From Deltaproteobacteria bacterium (GTDB lineage: Bacteria; Lernaellota; Lernaellaia; JACKCT01), in assembly GCA_020845895.1 (NCBI GenBank), contig JADLEX010000107.1, positions 1 to 38,287 of the forward strand: 38,287 nucleotides of DNA. The letters run 5' to 3'. Every line of letters begins with the position of its first letter. Positions within the stretch are counted from its first letter, which is position 1. Made by a program: the position numbers and the translations under genes. This document shows, piece by piece, positions 13,641 to 21,228 of the stretch. The notes under the pieces are model-generated. The model had not been told where the DNA came from. It saw only the letters and a program-made list of their open reading frames with translations, and made no database searches.

Positions 13641-14660
13641 TCAGTGGTGTCCCCCCTGGCAGCCTTCGTCGTCCTTGTGCTTCGACCCGTGATTCACTTT
13701 TTCCTCGCACTGCTTCTTGGCGTGCGCGATGCAACTCGCGTAGTCGCCGTGGTTCTTCCACTTCTTGTCCGGCGGGCAGGATTTGTCGAGATCGCAGTCA
13801 CCTTCGTCGTCCTTGCCCTTGTGCCCGTGGCCATCATCATCGTCGTCGTCATCGTTGTCGTGACCGCCGCCGTGATGTCCATCATCGTCGTCGTCATCGT
13901 CGGCATGGTTGCCCGGGTTTCCGTTGCCGTTGCCGTCGTCGTCGGGCGGAGTCGACGGGGAACCGTTGTCGTCCGGCGGAGCTGACGGGGAACCGTTGTC
14001 GTCCGGCGGAGCCGACGGCGAGCCATTGTCGTCGGGCGGAGCTGACGGCGAACCGTTGTCGTCCGGCGGAGTGGACGGGGACCCGTTGTCGTCCGGCGGA
14101 GCCGACGGCGAGCCATTGTCATCCGGCGGAGCGGACGGGGAGCCGTTGTCGTCGGGCGGAGACGCCGGCGAACCGTTCGACGACTGTCCCGAGCCGCAAA
14201 CGCTGGAACCGACCGGATCGGCGCCCAACCCGGCCACCATCGGCGGGTTGTCGTCGAGGCCGTACACGTACGCGTAGCCGCTGATCTCCATGAGACTGCA
14301 GATCACGTAACGCTGCGGCTCGTAGCCGTCCTCGCCGACCTCGGCGAGCTTCATCGGCGCCGATCCGCCTTGTCCCGCGACGGGGACGACCGCGTAGCGA
14401 CCGATCAGCGAGTCGTGGCCGTTGCGCGTGTAGACCGCGTCGATCTGTTCGATTGTTGGAGTCATCGCGGTTTCGGCGTAGTGGATCGTCGCGATGGACT
14501 GCACGTCCTTCATCTGATCCAAAACGACCGCGAGATCGGCCGCCGATCGGACCCGCAGCATGCGCGGGATCATGATGGCGGACATGATGCTGAGGATGGC
14601 GATGACAACCATCGCCTCGACGAGAGTGAAACCCGACCGTCCTTGGCGCGAGCAACGCAT
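13641..14660 (-). CDS. type IV prepilin-like protein with a repeat stalk and Asp/His/Cys-rich tail
   Basis: 339 residues. The N-terminus is a class III signal: short basic leader, then G10|FTLVEAMVVIAILSIMSAIMIP, with the conserved Glu15 at +5. It should be cut and methylated by prepilin peptidase and then join a pilus or secretion pseudopilus. Residues 35-155 are a small globular head with a Cys pair. Residues 162-237 are seven-plus copies of the decapeptide DDNGSPSAPP. Next comes an Asp/His/Gly-rich segment (DDDDDDDGHH), which could bind metal or calcium. The tail contains WKNHGDYASCIAHA, a motif I recall recurring in secreted proteins of unknown function. GAAGGGGG precedes the ATG by about seven bases. 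It is not beside the gsp genes, so membership of that system is unproven. Confidence 0.82.
   Translation of the reverse strand: MRCSRQGRSGFTLVEAMVVIAILSIMSAIMIPRMLRVRSAADLAVVLDQMKDVQSIATIHYAETAMTPTIEQIDAVYTRNGHDSLIGRYAVVPVAGQGGSAPMKLAEVGEDGYEPQRYVICSLMEISGYAYVYGLDDNPPMVAGLGADPVGSSVCGSGQSSNGSPASPPDDNGSPSAPPDDNGSPSAPPDDNGSPSTPPDDNGSPSAPPDDNGSPSAPPDDNGSPSAPPDDNGSPSTPPDDDGNGNGNPGNHADDDDDDDGHHGGGHDNDDDDDDDGHGHKGKDDEGDCDLDKSCPPDKKWKNHGDYASCIAHAKKQCEEKVNHGSKHKDDEGCQGGHH
13951..14176 (-). repeat. 30-bp coding tandem repeat in the prepilin gene
   Basis: Seven full 30-bp units run from 13951 to 14160, with partial units at both ends. Read on the plus strand the unit resembles GACGGGGAACCGTTGTCGTC followed by CGGCGGAGC. 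Third-position and Ala/Thr differences between copies show the protein repeat DDNGSPSAPP is maintained while DNA copies drift. Copy number is likely to vary between strains by slippage. Confidence 0.9.
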
Positions 14661-14693
14661 GGAAAACCCCCTTCATGCACCCGGAGGGGTCTT

Positions 14694-14709
14694 ATCAACC
14701 TTCGTGCCA
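14694..14709 (-). promoter_or_regulatory. near-consensus sigma-54 promoter for the prepilin gene
   Basis: On the minus strand the sequence reads TGGCAC-GAAGG-TTGAT, against the RpoN consensus TGGCAC-N5-TTGCA/T. The -24 element is perfect; the -12 GC is GA. Transcription would begin near 14683, leaving about 22 bases of leader containing the ribosome site. Many type IV pilin genes use RpoN, which makes the match plausible despite the -12 change. Confidence 0.4.
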
Positions 14710-14867
14710 ACCGACGGTTATTTTGAATTGCTCTGAAATATCAATAAGTTAGAAGTCGTGGCGTCCTGACGGGGCATCCGCGCGCCCTGAATTTTCCTTA
14801 CGTTTTGTTATGGCCGCACCGTGAATTTCCTACTGGACGTCGATGGAGGATTTGCATGCTCGCTTTC

Positions 14868-14896
14868 TTGACAGTCTCACGGGGGAGTTCTAGTCT
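14868..14896 (+). promoter_or_regulatory. sigma-70 promoter for the nuo operon
   Basis: A perfect TTGACA at 14868-14873, a 17-base spacer and TAGTCT at 14891-14896. Transcription would begin near 14903, about 70 bases before nuoA. The intergenic stretch 14661-14974 also holds the divergent prepilin promoter; otherwise it is an AT-richer segment with no gene. Confidence 0.55.
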
Positions 14897-14974
14897 CGCC
14901 GCGCTCGTTTCCGCACGGGCGTTTTGAAATGGAATTGGGGCACTTTTCCCCTCTCCCTCCCTGGGAGTCCTTCC

Positions 14975-15346
14975 ATGGAACAATATCTGGGCGTACTCAT
15001 CGCCGCGGGCTTCGGGGTGATCCTTTTATCCACCCTCCTGCTGCTGGCGAAGTTCCTTCCTCCCGGTCCACGCAAAGGCGCGCGGACACCGCACGACGAG
15101 AGCAAGGAAGACGTTTACGAGTGCGGCGTTCCCCCGTCGGGCGGCGCGCATCGCCGATTCTCGGTCAAGTTCTTTCTGGTCGCCATGCTCTTCGTTGTCT
15201 TCGACGTCGAGGCGGTGCTGATCCTTCCGTGGGCGGTGACCTATCCCAAGCTCGGCGTGTTCGGCTTCATCGAGATGCTCGGGTTCCTCGGCGTGCTCGG
15301 CGTCGGGCTCGCCTACATCTGGAAAAAGGGAGCGCTGGAATGGTGA
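14975..15346 (+). CDS. nuoA: NADH-quinone oxidoreductase subunit A
   Basis: A small membrane subunit of complex I, at the junction of the membrane arm and the quinone cavity. The 123 residues contain three membrane helices (about 5-27, 66-88, 95-115). The family's loop signature is present: [20 protein letters not shown] and then [13 protein letters not shown], whose cysteine lies on the mobile loop near the quinone channel. The ATG at 14975 follows GGGAG by seven bases; the frame is open upstream but without a ribosome site. It is first in a 14-gene operon and its stop overlaps the start of nuoB. Confidence 0.95.
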   Translation: MEQYLGVLIAAGFGVILLSTLLLLAKFLPPGPRKGARTPHDESKEDVYECGVPPSGGAHRRFSVKFFLVAMLFVVFDVEAVLILPWAVTYPKLGVFGFIEMLGFLGVLGVGLAYIWKKGALEW

Positions 15347-15933
15347 AGGGCGAGGACGACAACGTCACGGGCGAGCACGGCTTGGACGGCGTCGTTTACA
15401 CATCCAAACTTTCGAGTTTGGTCGAAGCGCTCAAGGAGCGCACCGCGCAGGTCGCATCCTGGTCGCGCAAGAGTTCGCTTTGGCCCTACACGTTCGGCAC
15501 CGCCTGCTGCGGCATCGAACTGATGGCGTACATGGCCAGTTACACCGACGCCTCGCGCTTCGGCGCCGAGGTGGTGCGTTTTTCGCCGCGCCAGTCGGAC
15601 TGCATGATCGTCGCCGGAACGATCACCGACAAGCAGGCGCCGATCCTGAAAAAAATCTACGACCAGATGCTGGAACCCAAATACGTGATCTCGATGGGCG
15701 TGTGCGCCTCGTCGGGAGGATTCTACCGCGCGTATCACGTTGTGCAGGGCATCGACGAGTTCGTGCCCGTGGACGTGTACGTGGCCGGATGCCCGCCGAC
15801 GCCCGAGGCGCTGCTGCACGGGCTGATCAAGTTGCAGGAGCGCATTGAGCGCGAGGGTTTCGACTTCAACACGCGCGAACGGCTCAACCGCCGTCTCGCC
15901 CAAACCGAGGCCGCGCCGAAGAACCTGGGCTGA
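15340..15933 (+). CDS. nuoB: NADH-quinone oxidoreductase subunit B
   Basis: NuoB holds iron-sulfur cluster N2, the last electron carrier before quinone. All four ligands are visible in the 197-residue product: Cys56-Cys57 (ACCGIEL), Cys122 (GVCASSGG) and Cys151 (AGCPPTPE). The start is ATG 15340, overlapping nuoA by seven bases; GTG 15343 is the next in-frame codon. The first 18 residues are a polar extension with no counterpart I recognise. The conserved RFSPRQSD and [12 protein letters not shown] segments are intact. Confidence 0.95.
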   Translation: MVKGEDDNVTGEHGLDGVVYTSKLSSLVEALKERTAQVASWSRKSSLWPYTFGTACCGIELMAYMASYTDASRFGAEVVRFSPRQSDCMIVAGTITDKQAPILKKIYDQMLEPKYVISMGVCASSGGFYRAYHVVQGIDEFVPVDVYVAGCPPTPEALLHGLIKLQERIEREGFDFNTRERLNRRLAQTEAAPKNLG

Positions 15934-15961
15934 CAGCAACGGGAGACGATTGGGTGAACCG

Positions 15962-16504
15962 ATGACCGAGGAAGCCGGACACGTGACCGAAGAAGCCGGA
16001 CACATCGAACCGAAAACGATCGGAAAGCTGCGCGAGCGGTTCGCGGATCAGATCGTGGACGTGACGGTCCGCGAAGGCGATGACGCCGTGACCGTTCGTC
16101 GCGAGCGCATCGTCGAAATCTGCACCTTTCTGCGCGACGATCCCGACCTGCTCTTCAACTATTTCATCGACGTCTGCGGCGTCGACTACAGCGAGTTCGA
16201 TCCCGACATGCCGCGTTACGGCGTGATCTATCACCTGTATTCGCTCGGGCACAATCACCGCATTCGCCTTCGCGTTCTGCTCGACGAGGACGACGCCAAA
16301 ATCGACACCGTGACCGGTGTGTGGAAGGGCGCGAACTGGTTCGAGCGCGAGGCGTTCGACCTGTACGGCATCGAATTCACGGGGCACCCGTTCCTGCGTC
16401 GGATTCTGACGCACCACCAGTTCGTCGGCCACGCCCTGCGCAAGGATTACGATCACGGCAAACGGCAGCTTTGCACCGAGGTCTGGGACCTCGAATTCGA
16501 ATGA
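15962..16504 (+). CDS. nuoC: NADH-quinone oxidoreductase subunit C
   Basis: A peripheral 30-kDa-type subunit that packs against NuoD in the connecting module. The 180-residue product has the family signature EREAFDLYGIEFTGHPFLRRIL and then LRKDYD near the C-terminus. It is a separate gene, not fused to nuoD as in E. coli. The first residues contain a perfect short duplication, EEAGH-VT-EEAGH, encoded by a 21-base near-repeat, so the N-terminus is probably flexible. The ATG was chosen as the first in-frame start after nuoB; its ribosome site is weak. Confidence 0.93.
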   Translation: MTEEAGHVTEEAGHIEPKTIGKLRERFADQIVDVTVREGDDAVTVRRERIVEICTFLRDDPDLLFNYFIDVCGVDYSEFDPDMPRYGVIYHLYSLGHNHRIRLRVLLDEDDAKIDTVTGVWKGANWFEREAFDLYGIEFTGHPFLRRILTHHQFVGHALRKDYDHGKRQLCTEVWDLEFE

Positions 16505-16517
16505 GAGCGGCAAGCGC

Positions 16518-17747
16518 ATGACTGCAACGATGACATCCACCGCCGCCCGGACCGCCGATCTGAAGCTCGCCACCCGAGATGAGGGCGAGACGCAGATCCT
16601 CAATTTCGGCCCCGCCCAGCCGATCATGCACGGTGCGCTTCGCCTCAAGCTCCGGCTCGACGGCGAATCGATCGTCGCGTCGCGCATGGAGATCGGCTAC
16701 CTGCACCGCTGCTTCGAGAAGATGGCCGAGCAGCAGACCTGGAACACGGTCATCCCCTTCACCGACCGCCTGAACTACTGCTCCAGCGTCATGAACAACC
16801 TCGGCTGGTGCAAGGCGATCGAGGACTGGATGGGGATCGAGGTCCCCGCGCGCGCACAGGCGATTCGCGTGTTTTTCAACGAGATGCACCGGATCATGGA
16901 CCACTGCGTGTGCCTGGGACCGGGCTTGGTCGACCTCGGCGCGCTCACCAACCTCTGGTATCTCTTCACGGTCCGCGAGATGGCGTACACGATGATCGAG
17001 CACGCCTGCGGCTCGCGGCTCACCACGTCGTACCTGCGCATCGGCGGCGTGGCCTTCGACCTGCACAAAACCTTCTGGAAAGAGGCCGAGGAGTTTCTGA
17101 CCAAGGGTCCGAAATTCATCGACGATGTGCGCCGTCTCATCGAGCGCAACCGCATCTTCATCGAACGCACCCGCGACGTGGGCGCCGTGTCGAAGGAAGA
17201 CGCCATCGCGTGGGGCTGGACGGGACCGTGCGCCCGGGCGAGCGGCGTGAACTACGACGTCCGTAAGGCGCGGCCCTATCAAGGCTACGACCAACTCGAT
17301 TTCGACGTGCCGCTGGCCGAAAACGGCGACAGCTATGACCGATACTGGGTGCGTCTGGAAGAGATCACGCAGTCGTTTCGCATCATGCGCCAGGTGCTCG
17401 ATCATCTGCCGGAAGGGCCGATCATCACGCACGACCGGCGCGTGGCGCTGCCGCCGAAAAAAGAGACCTACGGCAACATCGAATCGCTGATGAACCACTT
17501 CAAGCTCGTGTTCGAGGGCATTCAGGTGCCCAAGGGCGAGTGGTACTCGAGTACCGAGGCGGCGAACGGCGAGCTGGGCTTTTTCGTCGTCAGCGACGGA
17601 AGCGGTAATCCTTACCGCGTGAAGGTGCGGCCGCCGTGCTTCGCGGTGGCGCAGGCTATCGAGCACATCGCGGTGGGCCACATGGTGCCCGACCTCACGG
17701 CCATCATCGGCAGTCTGAACATCATCGCGGGCGAACTCGACCGCTAG
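16518..17747 (+). CDS. nuoD: NADH-quinone oxidoreductase subunit D
   Basis: The 49-kDa subunit that lines the quinone pocket together with NuoB. The 409-residue product aligns along its length with Thermus Nqo4. The quinone-binding His38 and Tyr87 fall at identical numbers. The signature normally written GPQHPxxHG reads GPAQPIMHG here: the second histidine (His38) is kept but the first is Gln34. Later landmarks are standard: IGYLHRCFEK, RASGVNYDVRK, and PYRVKVRPPCF near the C-terminus. Position between nuoC and nuoE confirms the identity. The His-to-Gln change may slightly alter the quinone site; the gene otherwise looks intact. Confidence 0.94.
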   Translation: MTATMTSTAARTADLKLATRDEGETQILNFGPAQPIMHGALRLKLRLDGESIVASRMEIGYLHRCFEKMAEQQTWNTVIPFTDRLNYCSSVMNNLGWCKAIEDWMGIEVPARAQAIRVFFNEMHRIMDHCVCLGPGLVDLGALTNLWYLFTVREMAYTMIEHACGSRLTTSYLRIGGVAFDLHKTFWKEAEEFLTKGPKFIDDVRRLIERNRIFIERTRDVGAVSKEDAIAWGWTGPCARASGVNYDVRKARPYQGYDQLDFDVPLAENGDSYDRYWVRLEEITQSFRIMRQVLDHLPEGPIITHDRRVALPPKKETYGNIESLMNHFKLVFEGIQVPKGEWYSSTEAANGELGFFVVSDGSGNPYRVKVRPPCFAVAQAIEHIAVGHMVPDLTAIIGSLNIIAGELDR

Positions 17748-17760
17748 GGAAACCGGACCC

Positions 17761-18240
17761 ATGGACTGGACGCTGTCGGAAGCAAGCAAGCAGGCGATCG
17801 CCGAGGAGGCGACGAAATACCCCACGCGACGCTCGGCGCTGATGCCCGCGCTGCACATCGCGCAGCGGCAATTCGGTTGGCTGTCCGAGGCGGCGATCGA
17901 GGCGGTCGCGAAGGAACTGGGCGTGCCCGTGGCCGACGCCCAGGGCGTCGTCACGTTCTACACGATGTACCGCACCAAGCCGGTGGGCCGCTACCACATA
18001 CAGGTCTGCCAGAATTTGAGCTGTTCGCTGATGGGCGCCGAGGGGCTCATCGGCTACCTCGAAAAGAAACTCGGTGTGAAGTGCGGCGAGACGTCGCCGG
18101 ACGGCAAGTTCACGATTTCGCGGGTCGAGTGTCTTGCCGCGTGCGGAACTGCGCCGGTGATGCAGGTGAACGACACGTATTACGAAAAACTCACCCCGCA
18201 AAAGGTCGATGACCTCGTCGCCGGGTGGGCGAAAAGCTGA
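17761..18240 (+). CDS. nuoE: NADH-quinone oxidoreductase subunit E
   Basis: The 24-kDa subunit of the NADH dehydrogenase module, carrying the off-path [2Fe-2S] cluster N1a in a thioredoxin-like domain. The four ligands are Cys83, Cys88, Cys124 and Cys128 (VCQNLSC and ECLAACG), the standard spacing. The N-terminal helical bundle includes YPTRRSALMPALHIAQRQFG, typical of the family. 159 residues, the usual length. It starts 13 bases after nuoD, and nuoF follows after 25 bases. Confidence 0.95.
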   Translation: MDWTLSEASKQAIAEEATKYPTRRSALMPALHIAQRQFGWLSEAAIEAVAKELGVPVADAQGVVTFYTMYRTKPVGRYHIQVCQNLSCSLMGAEGLIGYLEKKLGVKCGETSPDGKFTISRVECLAACGTAPVMQVNDTYYEKLTPQKVDDLVAGWAKS

Positions 18241-18265
18241 CGGTTTACTCGGAAGGCGATTGACG

Positions 18266-19570
18266 ATGGCCGGCCCGCTTGTATTGCTCAGGGATCTGAA
18301 GCCCCAGGTCGACGACCCGCGGACGCGGGATCTGGACTGGTACGTCGGCCAGGGCGGCTACAAGACCGCCGAAACGGTGCTGAAGACGAAGACGCCCGAC
18401 GACGTGATCGCCGAGGTGAAAGCCAGCGGCATCCGTGGGCGCGGCGGCGCGGGATTCCCCACGGGGATGAAGTGGTCGTTCGTGCCCAAGGGCGACGGCC
18501 CCAAGTATCTGCTGTGCAACGCCGACGAGGGCGAGCCGGGCACCTTCAAGGACCGGTTGCTCCTCACGCAGCATCCGCATCAGCTCATCGAGGGCATGAT
18601 CATCGCGGGCTTCGCGTTCGGCGCGCGCCAGGGTTACGTCTACATCCGCGGCGAATTCGTGATCGAGGCCGAGATCGTGCGCCGCGCGATCGCCGAGGCC
18701 TACGCGAAAAATTGGCTCGGCAAAAATCTGTGGGGTACCGGGGTCGATTTCGACCTGCACGTGTACCGGGGCGCGGGCGCGTACATCTGCGGCGAGGAGA
18801 CCTCGCTCATCGAGTCGATCGAGGGCAAGCGCGGGTATCCGCGCCTCAAGCCGCCGTTTCCCGCCGTATACGGCGCGTGGGGCAAACCCACGGTCGTGAA
18901 CAACGTCGAGACGCTCTCGGCGGTGCCGTGGATTTTGGCGAAGGGCGGCGCCCAGTACGCGAAGATCGGCACGGCCAAGAGCGCGGGCACGCGGCTCTTC
19001 TCGGTGTCGGGCCACGTGAACCGTCCCGGCGTGTACGAGATTCCGCTGGGCACCCCGTTTACGACGATTCTGAACGACGTGTGCGGCGGCGTGAGCGGCG
19101 GTCGTAAGCTCAAGGCGCTCATCACGGGCGGTTCCTCGGTGCCGATCCTGACCGCGGCCGAGACCGAGGGCCTGATCTTCGATTTCGAATCGCCCGCGTC
19201 CAAGGGTACGATGCTCGGCTCGGGCGGCGTGATCGTCATGGCCGAGGGCACGTGCATGGTGCGCGCGCTGATGGTGCTCATGCGCTTTTACGCCCACGAA
19301 TCGTGCGGGCAGTGCACGCCGTGCCGCGACGGCACGCCGTGGCTCGCGAACCTGACGAAGATGATCGAAACCGGCCAGGCCTCGATGAACGAGATCGAGT
19401 TGCTGATGTCGGTCTCGAAGAAGATGGCGGGAAACACGATCTGCCCGCTCGCCGACGCGGCCGTCATGCCCGCGCAGTCCTACGCCACGAAGTTCCGCGA
19501 CGAATTCATCGCGCACCTCGATGGCAAGGGCTGCCCGTTCCCGGCATGGACCTTCGGCGAGGGACATTAG
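18266..19570 (+). CDS. nuoF: NADH-quinone oxidoreductase subunit F
   Basis: The 51-kDa subunit that binds NADH and FMN and carries cluster N3. The 434-residue product shows the flavin/NADH loop IRGRGGAGFPTGMKW, the NADEGEPGTFKDR segment, and YICGEETSLIESIEG. The [4Fe-4S] motif is SCGQCTPCRDG, with the fourth ligand in NTICPLAD. The ATG at 18266 follows GGAAGG by nine bases; the upstream in-frame residues overlap nuoE and are not needed. N-terminal and C-terminal regions match the family length. Confidence 0.96.
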   Translation: MAGPLVLLRDLKPQVDDPRTRDLDWYVGQGGYKTAETVLKTKTPDDVIAEVKASGIRGRGGAGFPTGMKWSFVPKGDGPKYLLCNADEGEPGTFKDRLLLTQHPHQLIEGMIIAGFAFGARQGYVYIRGEFVIEAEIVRRAIAEAYAKNWLGKNLWGTGVDFDLHVYRGAGAYICGEETSLIESIEGKRGYPRLKPPFPAVYGAWGKPTVVNNVETLSAVPWILAKGGAQYAKIGTAKSAGTRLFSVSGHVNRPGVYEIPLGTPFTTILNDVCGGVSGGRKLKALITGGSSVPILTAAETEGLIFDFESPASKGTMLGSGGVIVMAEGTCMVRALMVLMRFYAHESCGQCTPCRDGTPWLANLTKMIETGQASMNEIELLMSVSKKMAGNTICPLADAAVMPAQSYATKFRDEFIAHLDGKGCPFPAWTFGEGH

Positions 19571-19583
19571 GACGGAATGACCA

Positions 19584-21191
19584 ATGGCCGACGTGACGCT
19601 GACCATTGACGGACAATCGGTGACGGTCCCGCAGGGGACGACGATCCTGCAGGCGGCGAAGATGCGGCTCGGCATGGAACTGCCGCACTATTGCTACCAC
19701 CCGGGACTGTCGATCGCGGGCAACTGCCGCATCTGTCTCGTCGAAGTCGAAAAAATGCCCAAACTCGTCACCGGCTGCTCCACGCAGTGCGGCGAGGGGA
19801 TGGTCGTCCACACGCAGAGCGCGCGGGCCAAAGAGGGCCGCGGCGGCGTGCTCGAGATCATGCTGACGAACCACCCGCTCGACTGCCCGATCTGCGATCA
19901 GGCCGGCGAGTGCAAGCTGCAGGACTACTACATGACCGTCGGGATGCACGACAACCACGTCGTCTTCCCGAAGGTGCACAAGAAAAAGATCGTCCCCCTG
20001 CCGCCCCACATCGTGCTCGATCAGGAGCGCTGCATCCTGTGCAGCCGGTGCGTTCGTTTCTGCCAGGAGATCACGAAGACGAACGAACTGACGATCGCCA
20101 TGCGCGGCACGCACTCCGAAATCGAGGCGGCGGGCGACGGTACGATCGACAACGGCTACGCGGGCAACCTGCACGAGATTTGCCCGGTCGGCGCGCTGAC
20201 GTCCACCGATTTCCGATTTCAGGCGCGCGTGTGGTGGCTCAAGTCGCACAAGAGTGTGTGCCCCGGCTGTTCGACGGGCTGCAACACGTGGGTCGACGAC
20301 CGGCGCGGCGAGGTCAAGCGCCTGCGCGCCCGCGAGAACGCCTCCGTCAATCAATGGTGGCTGTGCGACGAGGGCCGCTACGGCTACAAGTCGATCAACG
20401 CGCCGGATCGCCTGAAGACCGCGCGCGTGAAGAAGACCGACGCGACATCCGGGACGGCGATCGGCGAAGTCTGGGCGCGGCTCAAGACGATCGCCGCGAA
20501 AAAGGGCGGCTTCGCGGGCATCGCGAGCGCGCAGGCATCGAACGAGGATCTGTTCGTCTTTCGACGTCTCGTCGCGCACATGGGCGGCGTCGCCGACTTT
20601 CGCATCGATGATTCCCTCACGAAAACGCAGACCCGCGTCGACGAAATCCTGCGCCGCGCCGACAAGAATCCCAACACGACCGGCGCGAAGCTGCTGGGCT
20701 TCGGCGACGGACCCGGCGTCGAGGCGATCCTGAAAAGCGCCGCCGAGGGCAAGATCTCCGCGCTCTACGTGCTGGATGCGGATCGGTTCGACGCGGCGGG
20801 TTGGACGGACAAGCTGCGCGCCGTGCGCACAAAAATCGAGTTCGTCGTGATGCATGCGACACGCGAGTGCGGCGCGCTCGATCTCGCCGACGTGGTGCTG
20901 CCCGCCGCGACGTACGCGGAAAAAGACGGCACGTTCACAAACTACGAAGGCCGCGTGCAGCGGTTTTGGCGCGCGATCCGACCGATCGGCGATGCGCGGG
21001 CCGACGGCGCGTGGCTCGCGACAATCTGCGCGGAGTTCGACGCGGCGGACGCCGCGCTCGCGAAACCGGCGGCGGCGTTCAATGCAGTGGCGTCGGAAAC
21101 GCCGGCGCTGGGCGATCTGCGGTGGGAGATGATTCCGGCCGAGGGCGCGCTTATCGCGCCGGGTGCGGCGCCGAAGGACAAAGTGGGATGA
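19584..21191 (+). CDS. nuoG: NADH-quinone oxidoreductase subunit G, short form
   Basis: The 75-kDa subunit that relays electrons from N3 toward N2. Ligand sets seen: [2Fe-2S] Cys37, Cys48, Cys51, Cys65; N5-type HPLDCPICDQAGEC; N4-type CILCSRCVRFC with CPVG. The extra N7 set is also complete: Cys226, Cys229, Cys233, Cys261 (C-x2-C-x3-C-x27-C), a cluster present only in some bacteria. At 535 residues it is much shorter than E. coli or Thermus NuoG. The molybdopterin-enzyme-like C-terminal domain is reduced to about 270 residues, still containing the ECGALDLADVVLPAATYAEKD-type segment. Normal spacing to nuoF and nuoH argues against recent truncation. Confidence 0.94.
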   Translation: MADVTLTIDGQSVTVPQGTTILQAAKMRLGMELPHYCYHPGLSIAGNCRICLVEVEKMPKLVTGCSTQCGEGMVVHTQSARAKEGRGGVLEIMLTNHPLDCPICDQAGECKLQDYYMTVGMHDNHVVFPKVHKKKIVPLPPHIVLDQERCILCSRCVRFCQEITKTNELTIAMRGTHSEIEAAGDGTIDNGYAGNLHEICPVGALTSTDFRFQARVWWLKSHKSVCPGCSTGCNTWVDDRRGEVKRLRARENASVNQWWLCDEGRYGYKSINAPDRLKTARVKKTDATSGTAIGEVWARLKTIAAKKGGFAGIASAQASNEDLFVFRRLVAHMGGVADFRIDDSLTKTQTRVDEILRRADKNPNTTGAKLLGFGDGPGVEAILKSAAEGKISALYVLDADRFDAAGWTDKLRAVRTKIEFVVMHATRECGALDLADVVLPAATYAEKDGTFTNYEGRVQRFWRAIRPIGDARADGAWLATICAEFDAADAALAKPAAAFNAVASETPALGDLRWEMIPAEGALIAPGAAPKDKVG

Positions 21192-21228
21192 GGATGCGTT
21201 TTTTTACGCCTGACACAGAAGGTCGGCG

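Noticed and set aside
13951-14176. Regularly spaced 30-bp repeats as a possible CRISPR array
   Set aside because: Units are contiguous with no spacers, lie inside an intact reading frame and translate to a decapeptide repeat.
13641-14660. Major pseudopilin GspG of the type II system
   Set aside because: The C-terminal architecture is unlike GspG and the gene is 17 kb from the gsp operon with its own promoter.
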